In this document: piece by piece, positions 1 to 10,559 of the stretch
Layout: each line of letters begins with the position of its first letter
Position numbering within the stretch: the stretch's first letter is position 1
Assembly: GCF_041146795.1 (NCBI RefSeq)
Contig: NC_135170.1
Coordinates: 2,205,326-2,269,325 of the forward strand
Length of the DNA stretch: 64,000 nt
Source of the DNA: Maylandia zebra
Taxonomy: Eukaryota; Chordata; Actinopteri; Cichliformes; Cichlidae
Direction of reading: 5' to 3'
The notes under the pieces: model-generated
The model's database searches: none
Told to the model about the DNA's origin: nothing
Seen by the model: only the letters and a program-made list of their open reading frames with translations
Program-made: the position numbers and the translations under genes

Positions 1-765
1 TAAAAAAATGATGATATGAGGAGGCGAAAAAAATCTACATATAAATATTGTTCTGAGAGGCTTTTTGTTGGTTGAGTCTGAAATTGATTGTATGTACAAT
101 TCATATCCTTATAAAAAGGCAGAAATATGGTGTTTTATTAATAAACTTACATTTATGGATATAAAATAGCTAAAAGTATTAACAAATTTTTTATAAAAAA
201 ACATTTATCATTCTTCCTGGGGAACTTAAAGAAACAGAATAAAACATTTTCCATCGTAAAGAAAACTCCCTTAAAATATAGACAATAACAAAACTGCTAA
301 ATTCTTCCAGAATCTCTGTGTAGAGGAACCAAAAGAGATGTGCCACAGTTTCTGGATGATCCCCACAGAAAGTTCAATTAGTATTTATGTCTCTTTTAAA
401 TGTTACCATATAGTGACTGGCTGGGTCACATTTATGAAGAATTTTATATGAGATTTCCTTCACCTTGTTCACAACTAGATATTTATGGGATCATCCAGAC
501 TGTCTTCCAGGTGATATCTGGAACATGTCGGTTCCAGTAAGATATTCTATATATGGGAGAGACATGATATCTTCTTGGAATAAACTACGTATTCTCTTAT
601 TGCTGTTACCAAGTTCCTGTGAAAAGCAGATTTTTCCCACTGCTGACTCAGCTGGATCAGGGAGAGTGACTGAGGCAGATATTGAGCTGTCAGTGTTTTT
701 ATATAACATTAAAGTCCCTGAGGGTATGGGACCAAGCACCATTGAGAATTCCCTACCACCACTTC
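1..765 (-). mobile_element. L1/Tx1-type LINE, ORF2 C-terminal remnant
   Basis: On the minus strand the translation is recognisable as the tail of an L1-like ORF2 downstream of the reverse transcriptase. It includes a stretch ending IPSGTLMLYK, then VGKICFSQ, then VVNKVKEISYKILHK, and a zinc-finger-like CGDHPETVAHLFW segment (zf-RVT type). Stops and frame changes interrupt it, so it is a dead copy. The reading runs from about 765 down to the left window edge, so the element may continue outside. The similarity call rests on recalled L1 motifs, not a search. Confidence 0.7.
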
Positions 766-769
766 CCCT

Positions 770-1660
770 GCCAGTGGCGGACTCCCTCAGGTGTCGGTGC
801 GTTGGTGGTTCTTTGTGTCCGGGGGTGGGCGTCCAGGTACACACCGGCTCACTCCTTGGCGGCCGGTTATCGGGGCCTGGAGCCTGGGGCTCGCTCGGGC
901 CACTTCGGAGGTGGGGTGCCCCCGGCGTCTCGGCCTGGGGCTCGGTCACTCAGGCACAGCTGGCTGCCGGCGGAGCTCACGGGCGCGTCACTGCAACCCC
1001 CCCTGGCTTCTGCTCCGCGGCTGCTGAGTGAGCCCTCATCTGGGACTCTCCTCAGCTCTTTCTGGGACAGTGGCGCGGCTGCCCCTCTGTTGGTCTTCCT
1101 TGGTCTCTTGTGTTCTGGGGGCCTCTGGATGTCTGGAGTTTTGATCTCCTCCATACCTGCTTCATGCCCTGGAGGACGGGGCTGTGGCCCCCCCACACCC
1201 TCTAGCAGATCGTTACATGGAGAAACCTTTGGAATACAAGCATGCTGATCCACACAGGTATGCACACAGGTGTACACACGGGTGATCACAGACGCGGACT
1301 ACAGCTTTCTTGGCTGCTGCCTCAAAGCACATTGTGCGCTGTCTATCTTGCGTGCTGCACAATATCGTTTATTATTTAGTATCTACTGATATCTACTGCT
1401 AGCTAGTTTATTGTGATGGTGCTGTTATTTTATTATGTTGCTCTTTTGTTGTTTGCTTTCTCTTCTGTTTTTTTTCTCCATACAGGTGACCCAGGTGTTT
1501 TTTTTTTTTCTTTCTTCCCCCCCTTCTCACCGTCTCTTCTCCCCTTTGGTTTTCTTTCGCTCCCTCTCTTTCTTTCATTCTTTCTCCCTGTCCTATCCCC
1601 CAGTCATGTCTGTCCCGTTTGTAGCAACTGAAAATAAAATAAATTCATAATTATAATAAA
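770..1660 (+). repeat. GC-rich interspersed repeat resembling a LINE 3' UTR
   Basis: This block is much richer in G+C than its flanks. It passes through a pyrimidine-rich tract (about 1459-1600) and ends in an A-rich AATAAA-containing tail (about 1629-1662). That layout, GC-rich body then pyrimidine tract then A-rich end, fits the 3' part of a retroposon read on the plus strand. Several overlapping open frames exist on both strands, but none has recognisable domains and they reflect base composition. Confidence 0.45.
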
Positions 1661-2132
1661 GGTCAATCAAATGGACCAATATGGCAAGGCCATGATGATC
1701 CACTTGGTAAAATAAATCCGCTTGGCATCTTTCTTGGCCTTAAGACAACAATTCTGATGCTATAGATCCAAACGGGACACAAAAAAAAAAAAAAATCAAG
1801 CACATTGTCCTAACCTTAACACCATAATGTTTAACAGTTAATACCCTCAAGTTGAAGGATAACCACCCAACACTAGAAGTACCCACTGATGTTTTCTAGA
1901 GACCTTTGAAAGATACACTCTCAGAAAAGATGTCTTACCCACTTTTTGTGTTCATGTATTTTAAAACGCACACACACAAATAATTGAGCACATTATTCTC
2001 CAATCACGTTGCAATTTGTGTGCACCATTATTCTATTTTTAACTGTCATAAAATGATCATTGGTTTCTTTTGGTGTGAGAGCTGAGGCGAGGAATGAAAC
2101 GAAAGAAAAAGACAGGAAAGTCAGTCATTCGG
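1661..2132. other. AT-rich spacer, no gene seen
   Basis: No open frame of note, no splice-like exon and no recognisable repeat core, apart from an A-run at about 1781-1795. Confidence 0.5.
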
Positions 2133-2139
2133 TTAACAC

Positions 2140-2250
2140 TTAGACCCCCGGAGAGCAGTCATTTTGGTTTTCTACCTTAGACCCCCGCGGAGTCATCATT
2201 TTGCGTTTCTACCTTTAAAAGCCGGAGAGCAGTCAGTCAAATGCTGGAGT
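2140..2250. repeat. Three tandem 37-bp subterminal repeats of the piggyBac element
   Basis: Units start at 2140, 2177 and 2214. The first two share TTAGACCCCCG, the first and third share CGGAGAGCAGTCA, and all have the same 37-bp spacing. They lie just inside the left TTAA. Subterminal repeats of this kind often act as transposase-binding sites in DNA transposons, which is the inferred role here. Confidence 0.7.
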
Positions 2251-2364
2251 CATTCATATGTATATTAGGTCGTTACCTAGGAATTCTGGAGGGAGGGGAG
2301 TGGGGGTGAGTGATTGAGGGGGTGGGGGAGCTGCTAAAAGCTGTGAACTTCCTTTTGTGTTTCA

Positions 2365-2396
2365 TCTTGATGCATTCTCAATCATCCAGGGAAATA
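2365..2396. repeat. Short fragment of a dispersed repeat (shared with 8503 and 61,060)
   Basis: The string CTTGATGCATTCTCAATCATCC recurs with small changes at 8503-8526 on the same strand, and in reverse at about 61,066-61,090. It lies inside the piggyBac element, downstream of the transposase stop codon. Confidence 0.5.
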
Positions 2397-2559
2397 AATC
2401 TCCAAAAGTCACCAACTTGGAGTGTTTCAGTTTGCCATCTTGGGGAGAAATCAACACACATGGGTGTAGGTCCTTTGTTGCTGAGATTTATTGATAAAAA
2501 CAGTACAAAAAACCAACCATTTGTACACATATTTACAAATAATTCAACATTGTCAGCAA

Positions 2560-4459
2560 TCACTCACAATCCTGGCACTGCCACGGTATCTGTCGTCTGC
2601 ATTTACCACATGTGTACCTGTAGCAGTGAACACATCGCACAGTGGCCTGATTTTTTTTGCATCTGTGTTTGACCTGACACGTGGCCCTTTTTCCAGGGCT
2701 CGGTGTGGAGGGTTCTGCCCGAAGCAACTGATCTTTTCTTGCCTTCTTCGCAGCTACATGAGAGTGAGCCAACTCTGTTGCAAGCGCCACCAGGAAGTCC
2801 ACCCGTCTTTCCTTCGTCCCGGTGCATGCTTGATACAGCACATGTGCATTCAGTGCTGCCATGTCAATCATGTTATAAAACACGGCGACTGGCCAGCGCT
2901 GTGTTCCTTTGCGGACAGTGTACTCCCGAACCATCTGGTCCATCACATCCACGCCACACTTTGTTTTGTTGTAAAGGGTGACAGTGTTTGGCTTCCTTTT
3001 GGTAGTGTTATCAGTCTGAACCACGCCGTGCATGCTGCTAAGAATATAGACTGTCTTCTTCCGTTTGGCCGCATACGCCGTCAGCGTGGCAGCAGAGGTT
3101 GAAAACACCTAAGAAATAAGATAAATTGTTATTTCCATAGCCCTTTTACACACAATGAAACACATAAACATAGAACCACAAAAGACCTGCAACATACCTG
3201 AGTGGTGAATTCATTGCAATCTGTCTGTCTAGTGGATTGAGGAATTTCCCTGCGAATCTTGTTGACTGTGCCGAGGATGGTGGTTTTCCGTCCAAGAAGT
3301 TTTTGCGCAAGTGAAAGCGATGTGAAAAAATTGTCCGTGGTAACATTTCTGCCCTTGTCTAGGAATGGTTCCATCAGCCTCATCACTACATTTTCAGAAA
3401 GTCTCTCCCCAGTGGGACGACTGGGGTCCTTGCCAAGATATGGGAAGACATTGCAAATGTACTTGGATTTTAGGTCGCAGGCCACCCAAAACTTGATCCC
3501 AAACTTGTCCGGTTTACTTGCAATATACTGCAGGAAACAGCACTGAGTCTTTGATGGGAAAAGCTGTTCATCAACGGTGATATGTAGACCAGGGTTGTAG
3601 CACGTAATGCAGTTGGTGACAAATGATCCCCACACACTGGAAATTGCAGCAAACTTGTCAGTCTTTGCTCGATCACAGCGGGTGAACTTGTCATCAAAGC
3701 GTAGGTGTTGCATGATGTCTTGGAAGCGGTTTCGTGCCATAGTTCCAATTATCTGTGGGTTTCCCAGGTTTGCTGACCAGCAGTCATTTAGAGATGGAAG
3801 CCTGCAAACCCCCCACAAGATCACAATTGCAATAAATGCCATTAGTTCAGGGAGGTCCATGAACCAATGAACATCCTCCGTTTGCTGTGCATGTTGAATA
3901 GTCCATTCTTGAATGCTACGAAGCATGTCAAGAGTGACGAAACACAGGAAGCTCTGAAGGCGACTTGAGATACTTCTCCTGGCCTTAGCCGTTGGCTCTC
4001 CATCTGCAGCGTACGGTTCTATTGGGGTGAAAGGGAGACGGGTCCCCACATGTTCTTCACGCCACACTGTGCCATCTTTCGCTGTCTCAGTCCCCAAACA
4101 AGCTCTCTTTTTCGGTGGAGAAGCAGTCTCCTCATCTGCAGTGTGAACAAATTCAAATTGTGAGCAAAATGGGAAGGTCAAACAAAATCACAAATGCATG
4201 CATAGATACTAATTATAATTCCAGTATCTCCTCCTCTGTATCAGAATAATGTCTGAAATATCTTACTTACTAACTACATCCACTTACTTGTTTGAAATGA
4301 AAAAGGAAATAACATGAAATGAAACTAACCGGAAGACTGATCAGACAGCTCTGAGTCCGAATCCGGCTGAACTGCTAGGTCTTCTCCATCCGAGTCACAA
4401 GGGTCGACTTCCCTCAGGATCATTTCCAAGGCCTGCTGAGTGGTGAGTCTCCTCTGCAT
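2560..4459 (-). CDS. piggyBac transposase, three exons, open frame intact
   Basis: Exons by splice phase are 4459-4330, 4135-3198 and 3108-2560. The joins GTTAG...CTGCAG and GTATG...TCTTAG keep the frame and give 539 codons including stop, normal for the family. The N-terminus is acidic (start MQRRLTTQQALEMILREV). The DDE_Tnp_1_7 core carries the three expected aspartates, in ITVDEQLFPSK, VTTDNFFTS and GVDVMDQMVREYT. The C-terminus is a cysteine-rich zinc-binding domain (CVHCYRYTCGKC then CQDC) that ends at the stop. PiggyBac transposases cut and paste DNA at TTAA sites in the nucleus. No internal stop or frameshift was found, which is unusual among the decayed elements nearby. It could be a recent insertion or a domesticated PGBD-like gene. 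An in-frame upstream ATG at 4546 also exists, but the start at 4459 matches the family better. Confidence 0.8.
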
Positions 4460-4584
4460 TTTCTTTCCTTGGAGAGGAGGTCCGTACACCAGAGGATTCT
4501 TCAGGGCAGGGCGATGAATTTTCTTTCCTTGGAGAGGATTCTTCAATGAAGATTCTTCAATGAAGGAGTAGGCGAAGTGCAGTG

Positions 4585-4592
4585 TATATATA
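4585..4592 (-). promoter_or_regulatory. TATA box of the piggyBac gene
   Basis: TATATATA lies about 125 bases upstream of the transposase ATG at 4459, inside the putative right end. A transcription start near 4555-4560 would follow. Confidence 0.5.
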
Positions 4593-4950
4593 CCCTTCGG
4601 ACACTCCCTCCACCCCCTAGCCGGTCACACCCCTAACCAATCAGATTGGTGGGTTAGTGTTACCAGTGCTCTGATTGGTGCCTCTGATTGTACCATTATA
4701 TTTGAACAATTGTGAAACCTCACTGTGGATGTAAGAGTGCAATTATGTGGATATCTTGAATCCACTTTATTGTGTAATATTTTATGTGAGTATTTGATGG
4801 AAGACGAGCAACATCTGTTGTGGAAGCTAACGGGGTTCCTTTAGAATAAACAAACATAGGATTTATTATCACTGAATAATTCTGTATAAATCTATACAAA
4901 TTATAGAAATATGTAATAGGAAACAACAAAATAATCTAAATTATAAAATA

Positions 4951-4951
<1 letters not shown>

Positions 4952-4991
<40 letters not shown>
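4952..4991. repeat. (TG)n microsatellite
   Basis: About 20 uninterrupted TG units. Confidence 0.95.
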
Positions 4992-4992
<1 letters not shown>

Positions 4993-5200
4993 AGTGTTTG
5001 AACAGTCATGAATTATCTTTAACAGCAGGTTGGATGTAATGTGTTAGAACTACCAGCAGGTGGGGATAAGAGACCTTTAAGGTGTTTGGTGCCACGCTCC
5101 ACCTTCAGGTTTAAAACTAGTGTTAATGGAGTTTGAAGGCTGAGTTTGTTCCACGACTGCATTTCACTCACTGCCTCTGTTTGTATCTCTGTCACTGCAG

Positions 5201-5410
5201 GACCAACATGGAGCCAGAAGTCAGCGCTCTCAGGAGGCCGACAAACCTCACAGAAGAAAGGGAGAGAAAAAACACACCTGTGACGAGTGTGGGATGGAGT
5301 TTACTCTGAAGGCTTCACTAAAACAGCATCAGGTTATCCACACTGGAGAGAGACCGTTCAGCTGTGAACAATCAGAGAGACATATATATATATTCTACTT
5401 TTCTAAATGA
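5201..5410 (+). pseudogene. Orphan C2H2 zinc-finger exon
   Basis: After a good acceptor (TCACTGCAG ending at 5200) an open frame of 69 codons runs to TGA at 5408-5410. It contains one full C2H2 finger, [21 protein letters not shown], then the linker TGERPFSC and only the start of the next finger. The frame then enters TA-rich sequence. C2H2 fingers bind DNA, and fish genomes hold large ZNF clusters. No upstream exons (KRAB-like or other) and no further fingers are visible, so this is probably a detached or truncated ZNF gene fragment. Confidence 0.65.
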
Positions 5411-5984
5411 TTGACTATTTCAATGGAGAACCTAAATGACACGGACCCGTGTTTGTTATTACATATCTCTATTTTGAATGTGACAAGTCTATCATTGCCT
5501 GTTATTCATAGGTATTAACAGAGTTTTTGGCCTTTTTTCCCTCTATAACAGTTAATTGACTCTTTACAGTGGCCTGCTATGGTTAATAATAACATGTTCA
5601 GTCATGAGTGAAATCAAAGCTTTTAGCATTTAACATTCCCAACAATATAATGTGATACCTTAATTAAAACACAGCTAATAAAACACAATTTTCTTAATGC
5701 AAACATCAGTGACTCAACATTAGCAACCAAAGGGTTCAGTCTGCAGCTCACACTCATGTGAAGCTACAGCCTCCCCCTTTAGTCTCTGTCATCCTTCTGC
5801 TCCTGCACAAACAAAGCAAGACAAAACCTCCACCCTTCTTCTACAGGCTGGGTGAATTGTTGTGGACATTCACTAATCCTAAAGTCGGCACCGTTTTTGT
5901 CTCAGTATCAAGTCTAGATCCTGGTTACCATAAAAATTGAAGGGGTCTACAACAACTACCATCCTCCTATCTTTATCCTGGTTG
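5411..5984. other. AT-rich spacer, nothing recognised
   Basis: No supported exon, RNA gene or repeat core. The open frame at 5758-5940 has no recognisable motif. Confidence 0.45.
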
Positions 5985-6258
5985 CAGCAGGGCCGGGAAA
6001 TAACCCTGAAGTGATAGGTTACCAGGCAGGGTACACCCCGGACAGCTCACCAGTCTATCAGATAGAAACACACAGCCGTTTACATTCATGGATAATTTAG
6101 AATCATCAGTTAACCTAGCTCTAATAACTGCCTGACTTTTCCTCTCACACTGGAAACCAGAATACCCAGAGAGAAACCACTGCAAACTAGCCAGACTGTG
6201 GCCTTGAGCCCAGGAGCTTCTTACTGTGGAGCAACAGCACTAACCAGCATGCCAACAA
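5985..6258 (-). repeat. tRNA-derived SINE-like repeat, degenerate
   Basis: The plus strand has GCAGGGTACACCCCGGACAG (6027-6046) followed by a decayed body and an end with AGGAGCTTCTTACTGTGGAGCAACAGCACTAACCA-like sequence. On the minus strand that end reads like a tRNA head: an A box near TGGTTAGTGCTGTTGC, and a decayed B box. The GTACACCC segment recurs at the right window edge (63,963). Such elements are very common in teleosts. Confidence 0.6.
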
Positions 6259-6969
6259 TGGAGGAAATACAGGAAAGCTATGATTTCCTGTATTTGATGC
6301 AATGAAGTTGAATTTCGTACAGATCTTTAAAGCCTGAGGCAATCGTGTTAAACACACGCGAGATGCTCACGTAAATCCAAGAGCTGCCCTTTTTTGTTCC
6401 TTTTTTTTCTCAGTGTGTTCCTCCTTCAGTTTGTCAATATAAAATTGTACTTAGCAGTCAGTATAAGCTTTGAGTGATATAAGTTTGCATGTGACAGAAT
6501 ACTGCATGATGACCTTTTGATGACTTAGATTTGATAAATTCTTCCTCACAGCGATAAAAGCTGAACCAGCTGTGATTATTTCACTCCTGCCAGGAAGAGG
6601 AGAGCTGGACACTTTATCTGCACTAACAAGAAGAGAACCACACACACACTCCCTACACACTAACATCCCTCTGCCTATGAATAGATGTATTCACTGTTGT
6701 ATTACGTTTGTATATAAATAAAGACAAGTGCAAGAACAGAGCGCACATCACAGGCCCCACTCTGGTGGGAGCATCTGTGATCATGCCCTTGCAAGTAAAA
6801 GCTGCAGCGTCTGTGTGTTTCTACCTTTAGATTCTCAGCTGAAGAAGTGTCTTTAGAATAAATCTCTTGAGGAGTAAACATGACTTGGGATCTGATGATT
6901 TTTTTAGATATCTACAGATCAGAAATTATTTTAATCACAACTTAATTTGTAGAAACATTCTTATTACTA

Positions 6970-7680
6970 ACCAAATCTGAAGTGCAAAGTAAAATTATTT
7001 CTAAATTATATAACAGCATCCGGCGGTGTAAAAACGACAGCACTCTGTATATTAAAGCGAAGTGGGAAAAGGAGGGTAATTTGACAATTACAGAGAAGTG
7101 TTGGGCTCACGCATGCAAGATACAGTGGGCTACCACTGGGTCTAATGTTTGGCATGAATTTAGCTGGAAAAGCATCATGAGATTTTTCATTACCCCTGCT
7201 CAACAAAGATATCGAGGACTTGGTGATAAATGTTGGAGATGTGGGGGAGACGGAGCTAACCATTTCCACATCTTTTGGGACTGTAAAGATATTCGCCAGT
7301 ATTGGTCTCTAATCCATGATCATTTACAAAATGTTTTTTCATTTGTTTTTCCTTCAACTTTTGAGACCATGTTTTTGTGCAATGCACCAGTGGATAAACT
7401 GGATTCCAACGACAGAAGACTCCTGTACATCCTTCTGGCCGTAAGTAAAAAGCCTCTTACGAGAAGATGGCTTAAGCCTGAACCACCAACGATAGAAGAC
7501 TGGATCCATTCTGTACAAGAGATCTATACGATGGAAAAAGTGTCATTTTCTCTTAAACTTCCAGGGAATATGGTCTAAATGGACAGACTATGTTAAGCAT
7601 ATGAGGTGTGATTTTGTGTACGATGTTACAACCCTGAGTACTACGTAAACCTGGCTGCCCTGCTGCCTCCTAACCCTAGT
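6970..7680 (+). mobile_element. L1-type LINE, 5'-truncated ORF2 tail
   Basis: An open frame from 6982 to the stop at 7576-7578 encodes the carboxy end of an L1-like ORF2. It has WHEFSWKSIMRFFITPAQQ, then a zinc-binding CWRCGGDGANHFHIFWDC segment (C-x2-C ... H-x4-C, zf-RVT). Reverse transcriptase and endonuclease domains are missing, as expected for 5' truncation during target-primed reverse transcription. About 100 bases of 3' UTR lead into a (TTTG)n tail. The frame is open here, so decay is mild. Confidence 0.75.
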
Positions 7681-7765
7681 TTGTTTGTTTGTTTGTTTGT
7701 TTGTTTGTTTGCTGTTGTTTTTTTTGGGGGGGGGGGGGTTGTTTTTGTTTTTGTTTTTTTCTTCT
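7681..7765. repeat. (TTTG)n tail with homopolymer T and G runs
   Basis: Eight TTTG units are followed by T9 and G10 runs and GTTTTTG units. The tract lies at the 3' end of the preceding LINE and is probably an expanded tail. Confidence 0.85.
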
Positions 7766-7769
7766 TTTC

Positions 7770-8500
7770 TTTTCTCTTCTCTTTCTGTTTCTACCTGTGG
7801 CTCCCTATGTGTGTTTTGTTAGAGTCTTCCCAGTTTAGGTTTTGTAGAGTTTTGTGTTCAGCAATAAAAGCTGCCATTTTGAGTTCAGTCTTGTCTCCAG
7901 TGAGTTTGCGTTTGGGTCAAATTCCTGCCTGCACACAGCCGATCATGACATTATTGACCAAAGATAAGCTCACATGTCACCTCATGACACAGACACTTAT
8001 TTCCACAGCATGCACGAGGACTGACAATAAGTGTCTATAAAGCCACTTCTATCTGCCACACCTGTGCTTCTGTCATGGTTGCTCTCCTCTCACTCTGTCA
8101 TTTATCCACAGTCTGCCTCCCTCTGCTCCGTCAGCTGACGTCCTCTCTACACCACCTGCTGTGTTTTATCCTGCAAAAACACATTTAAGAAGCGTTGCAC
8201 CGAGTAACGGGAGGAACTGCTATAAAATCCATTTAAAGGAGGTGGTGCTGAGTGCTGTGACTGGGGTCCCACCACTGACATCACGGGTGGAGGACATGTT
8301 GGAAAACTGCTACAAAGTGCTGTGCAGCCAGCAGAGCTTACAGTCTGTCCTGTGTGTCATACAGGCTCTCACACTTAGTGTTTCTGTGACACATTGAAGA
8401 GAAGTTTGTGTTGTTCACAGTTGTGCTTGTACTGAGTGACAGCTGACATGACCTAACAGGAATAATGTGTCTGTGCTGAATGAGAAGTAACACACAATGA
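7770..8500. other. Spacer without recognised gene
   Basis: The 78-codon open frame at 8161-8397 lacks recognisable domains and splice context. No RNA gene was seen. Confidence 0.4.
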
Positions 8501-8502
8501 AG

Positions 8503-8790
8503 TCTTGATGCATCTCAATCATCCAGGAAAGTGAGTCTGTTGCTTCTGTTCATCTGGACGCAGCGTTTTGTGGGAGAAACGTGTCGTCATCATCAGGTGA
8601 CGTCTTCAGTCTCAGCTGCAGGTTTCAGTCTTACAAACAGGACATTTGCATAAAGACTGAAACCTGCAGCTGCAGGAACGATGGGCTGGGAGCTCCGTTC
8701 CTTCATCTTAATTATGCAGATTCTCAGGACCATTGATCAACAACCACTGATCCATGTCCATGAGTCCCATTCACAGAGATGTGGGAATGG
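8503..8790. repeat. Dispersed repeat with internal 20-bp palindrome
   Basis: The repeat opens with TTGATGCATCTCAATCATCC, shared with 2368-2389. It continues through GAGAAACGTGTCGTCATCATC and a perfect inverted repeat (8613-8672), and ends with text similar to a reversed copy at 60,850-61,092. Three partial copies in 64 kb indicate a mobile family. A Penelope-type origin is possible but not shown. Confidence 0.6.
8613..8672. repeat. Perfect 20-bp inverted repeat with 20-base loop
   Basis: The arms CAGCTGCAGGTTTCAGTCTT (8613-8632) and AAGACTGAAACCTGCAGCTG (8653-8672) are exact reverse complements. They would form a stable stem in RNA or single-stranded DNA. Confidence 0.9.
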
Positions 8791-8794
8791 CTGC

Positions 8795-9684
8795 AGTCAC
8801 AGCATGTAAGATGGAAATAAATTAGAAGTGTTTAGCTGAAGTGGATTTGATTTATGTTACTTCTTTTTTAACTTGTAGTTCTACATTGGAACATTATTGT
8901 GATATTGAAATATAAAAATAAATTTATATTCTATTATTTTCTCAAAATAAGCGTCACACTCGTGGAAGCCGGTGTAGCCGCCGAAACGCCTGCATTTATG
9001 GAGACTTTCAGCCCCAGGTAGGCCAGTTATGGATCTTGGGATCCACATTATGTCAGCAGCTCCACCGTGAACTGTGTTCAAACAAACACGCTCACGCCTC
9101 ACAGACGACAGCTTACAGTCCTGTAGAGATAAAGTGACTTCGTACAGCCCCGACCTGCAGACGCTGTGCGCAGAGGTTCAGGAGCAGAAGTCCCGTTGTA
9201 AACATACCACGGCAGACCCGACGATGTTTCCATGAACACGCTTTCAGCATCTCTTTATTGACCACTCAGCCTGTGAGTGGGTCCTGTCTTCTCCACGTCC
9301 ACACCACCTTCATGAATGCGCGGGCACCCCCCTCCAGACCTGATCCCTCCGTCCGTGCACATACCACTCACACCCGTCTCCTCATACTGGGGCGAGTTTT
9401 ATAAAGTGATATTTCAGTGTGAATTTATACAATGACTTCATCTTTGATCCTGACACTGTGGGGCCCCCTTATACACAGACGCGTTTTAGACACTAGTCTG
9501 TAAAGGTGTATGTTAGACAAATTGTGTTGCCTTTGATGTACATTGTCATATTGTCTCAGTAACGGGACATTGGCAGATATTTTAGACAACCCCCCCCCCT
9601 TCACTAAGGTGTCGGTTATATTCTCCTCACAAATGTAATAATAACTTCTAAGCTCTCCTGACAGGATAATAACACAAACAGACA
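8795..9684. other. Spacer without recognised gene
   Basis: Only short frames without domains. Nothing recognisable apart from a C9 run near 9590-9600. Confidence 0.4.
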
Positions 9685-9689
9685 CACAT

Positions 9690-10187
9690 TGTCATGGGTA
9701 GTGAGGCAGACTCAGCGCAGACCAGAAACTCCTTCAAACAAGAGTGAATTTATTTACAGTGCTCTCCACAGTGAAACATGTGTACAACGGTGTTTGGGAA
9801 AAGGGGCCGGGATTCCAGGGTCCGGGTGTGAAAGGGGCCGGAGTCCAGGAAGAGAAGGTTTTCACACGGATTTCACAAACAGCTCCTCTTCTCTCCACCA
9901 GCACTCTGGCTCACGCTCAGTCACAGTGCACAGGGAACGGGTCCAGGGGGAATGCTGACGGCTCAACGATCCAGCGACGAGTTGAGCAGGTCCGCCATCT
10001 TAAGTAGTGCTCTAATTCGTGATCGGTGGCAGGGGTGCTGATCATCCCCAGGTGCGTGGGCCAGGGGCGGGAGCCCACACTGAGCTCCGCCCCGGCAGGA
10101 GAAAGAGAGAGCAGAGGCGAGAGAGGGAGAATGAACAAAACTAAGTGTCTGACTGGCGTCAGCTGGCGAGGTGCGGGGACCATGACA
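9690..10187 (-). mobile_element. Solo LTR with 5-bp target duplication
   Basis: The 498-bp block begins TGTCATGG and ends CCATGACA, the inverted termini of an LTR. It is flanked by CACAT on both sides (9685-9689 and 10188-10192), the 5-bp duplication made by retroelement integrase. An AATAAA on the minus strand (in ATTTATTTAC near 9748) supports minus orientation. The termini match the TGTCATGG...TGACA style of the complete LTR element at 17,524. No internal region is present, so it arose by LTR-LTR recombination. Confidence 0.8.
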
Positions 10188-10483
10188 CACATGGAGCTGA
10201 CTGTGAGTCCACAGGAGGCCTCCGTCCCCTCACTGTCTCTGCTGTGGTGAACATCTGGAGTCCTTTAACTGCTCGTCTCACAGGAGACTCAGCGAGGACG
10301 CCTCTGGTCTGCTCACTTTATCTCCACCATCTCCACCCACATCACTGACACTCAGCCCCACCCTGTCTCTATCTGTGACCTTTCACCCACTTTAACTAAG
10401 GTGGTGATCTACTGTGATAAGTTTCATCAGAAGCTTCATGGTAGAATCAAACTCTGTTGGTTCGTTTGCACGATAATGTTAAT

Positions 10484-10507
10484 CACACACACACACACAC
10501 GCATGTA

Positions 10508-10539
<32 letters not shown>

Positions 10540-10545
10540 CACACA
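10484..10545. repeat. Compound (CA)n-(CGCA)n microsatellite
   Basis: CA units are followed by CGCA units and CA units again. Confidence 0.95.
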
Positions 10546-10559
10546 ACAATTCTCACACT

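Larger units (their letters stand above)
2133..4663 (-). mobile_element. piggyBac-family DNA transposon
   Basis: A complete-looking piggyBac transposase gene sits between plausible ends. The left end begins at a TTAA (2133-2136), the target site of this superfamily, followed by CACTTAGACCCCC. Near 4651-4663 the plus strand reads GGGTTAGTGTTAC, whose reverse complement starts GTAACACTAACCC. That resembles the left end, with the second TTAA decayed to TTAC. Three 37-bp subterminal repeats lie inside the left end. A TATA box and the start codon lie inside the right end. The exact right boundary is an inference. Confidence 0.6.

Noticed and set aside
465..1289. Overlapping open frames of 140-188 codons on both strands
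   Set aside because: No domains or splice logic. They reflect high G+C of an interspersed repeat. The true signal there is the L1 tail on the minus strand below 765.
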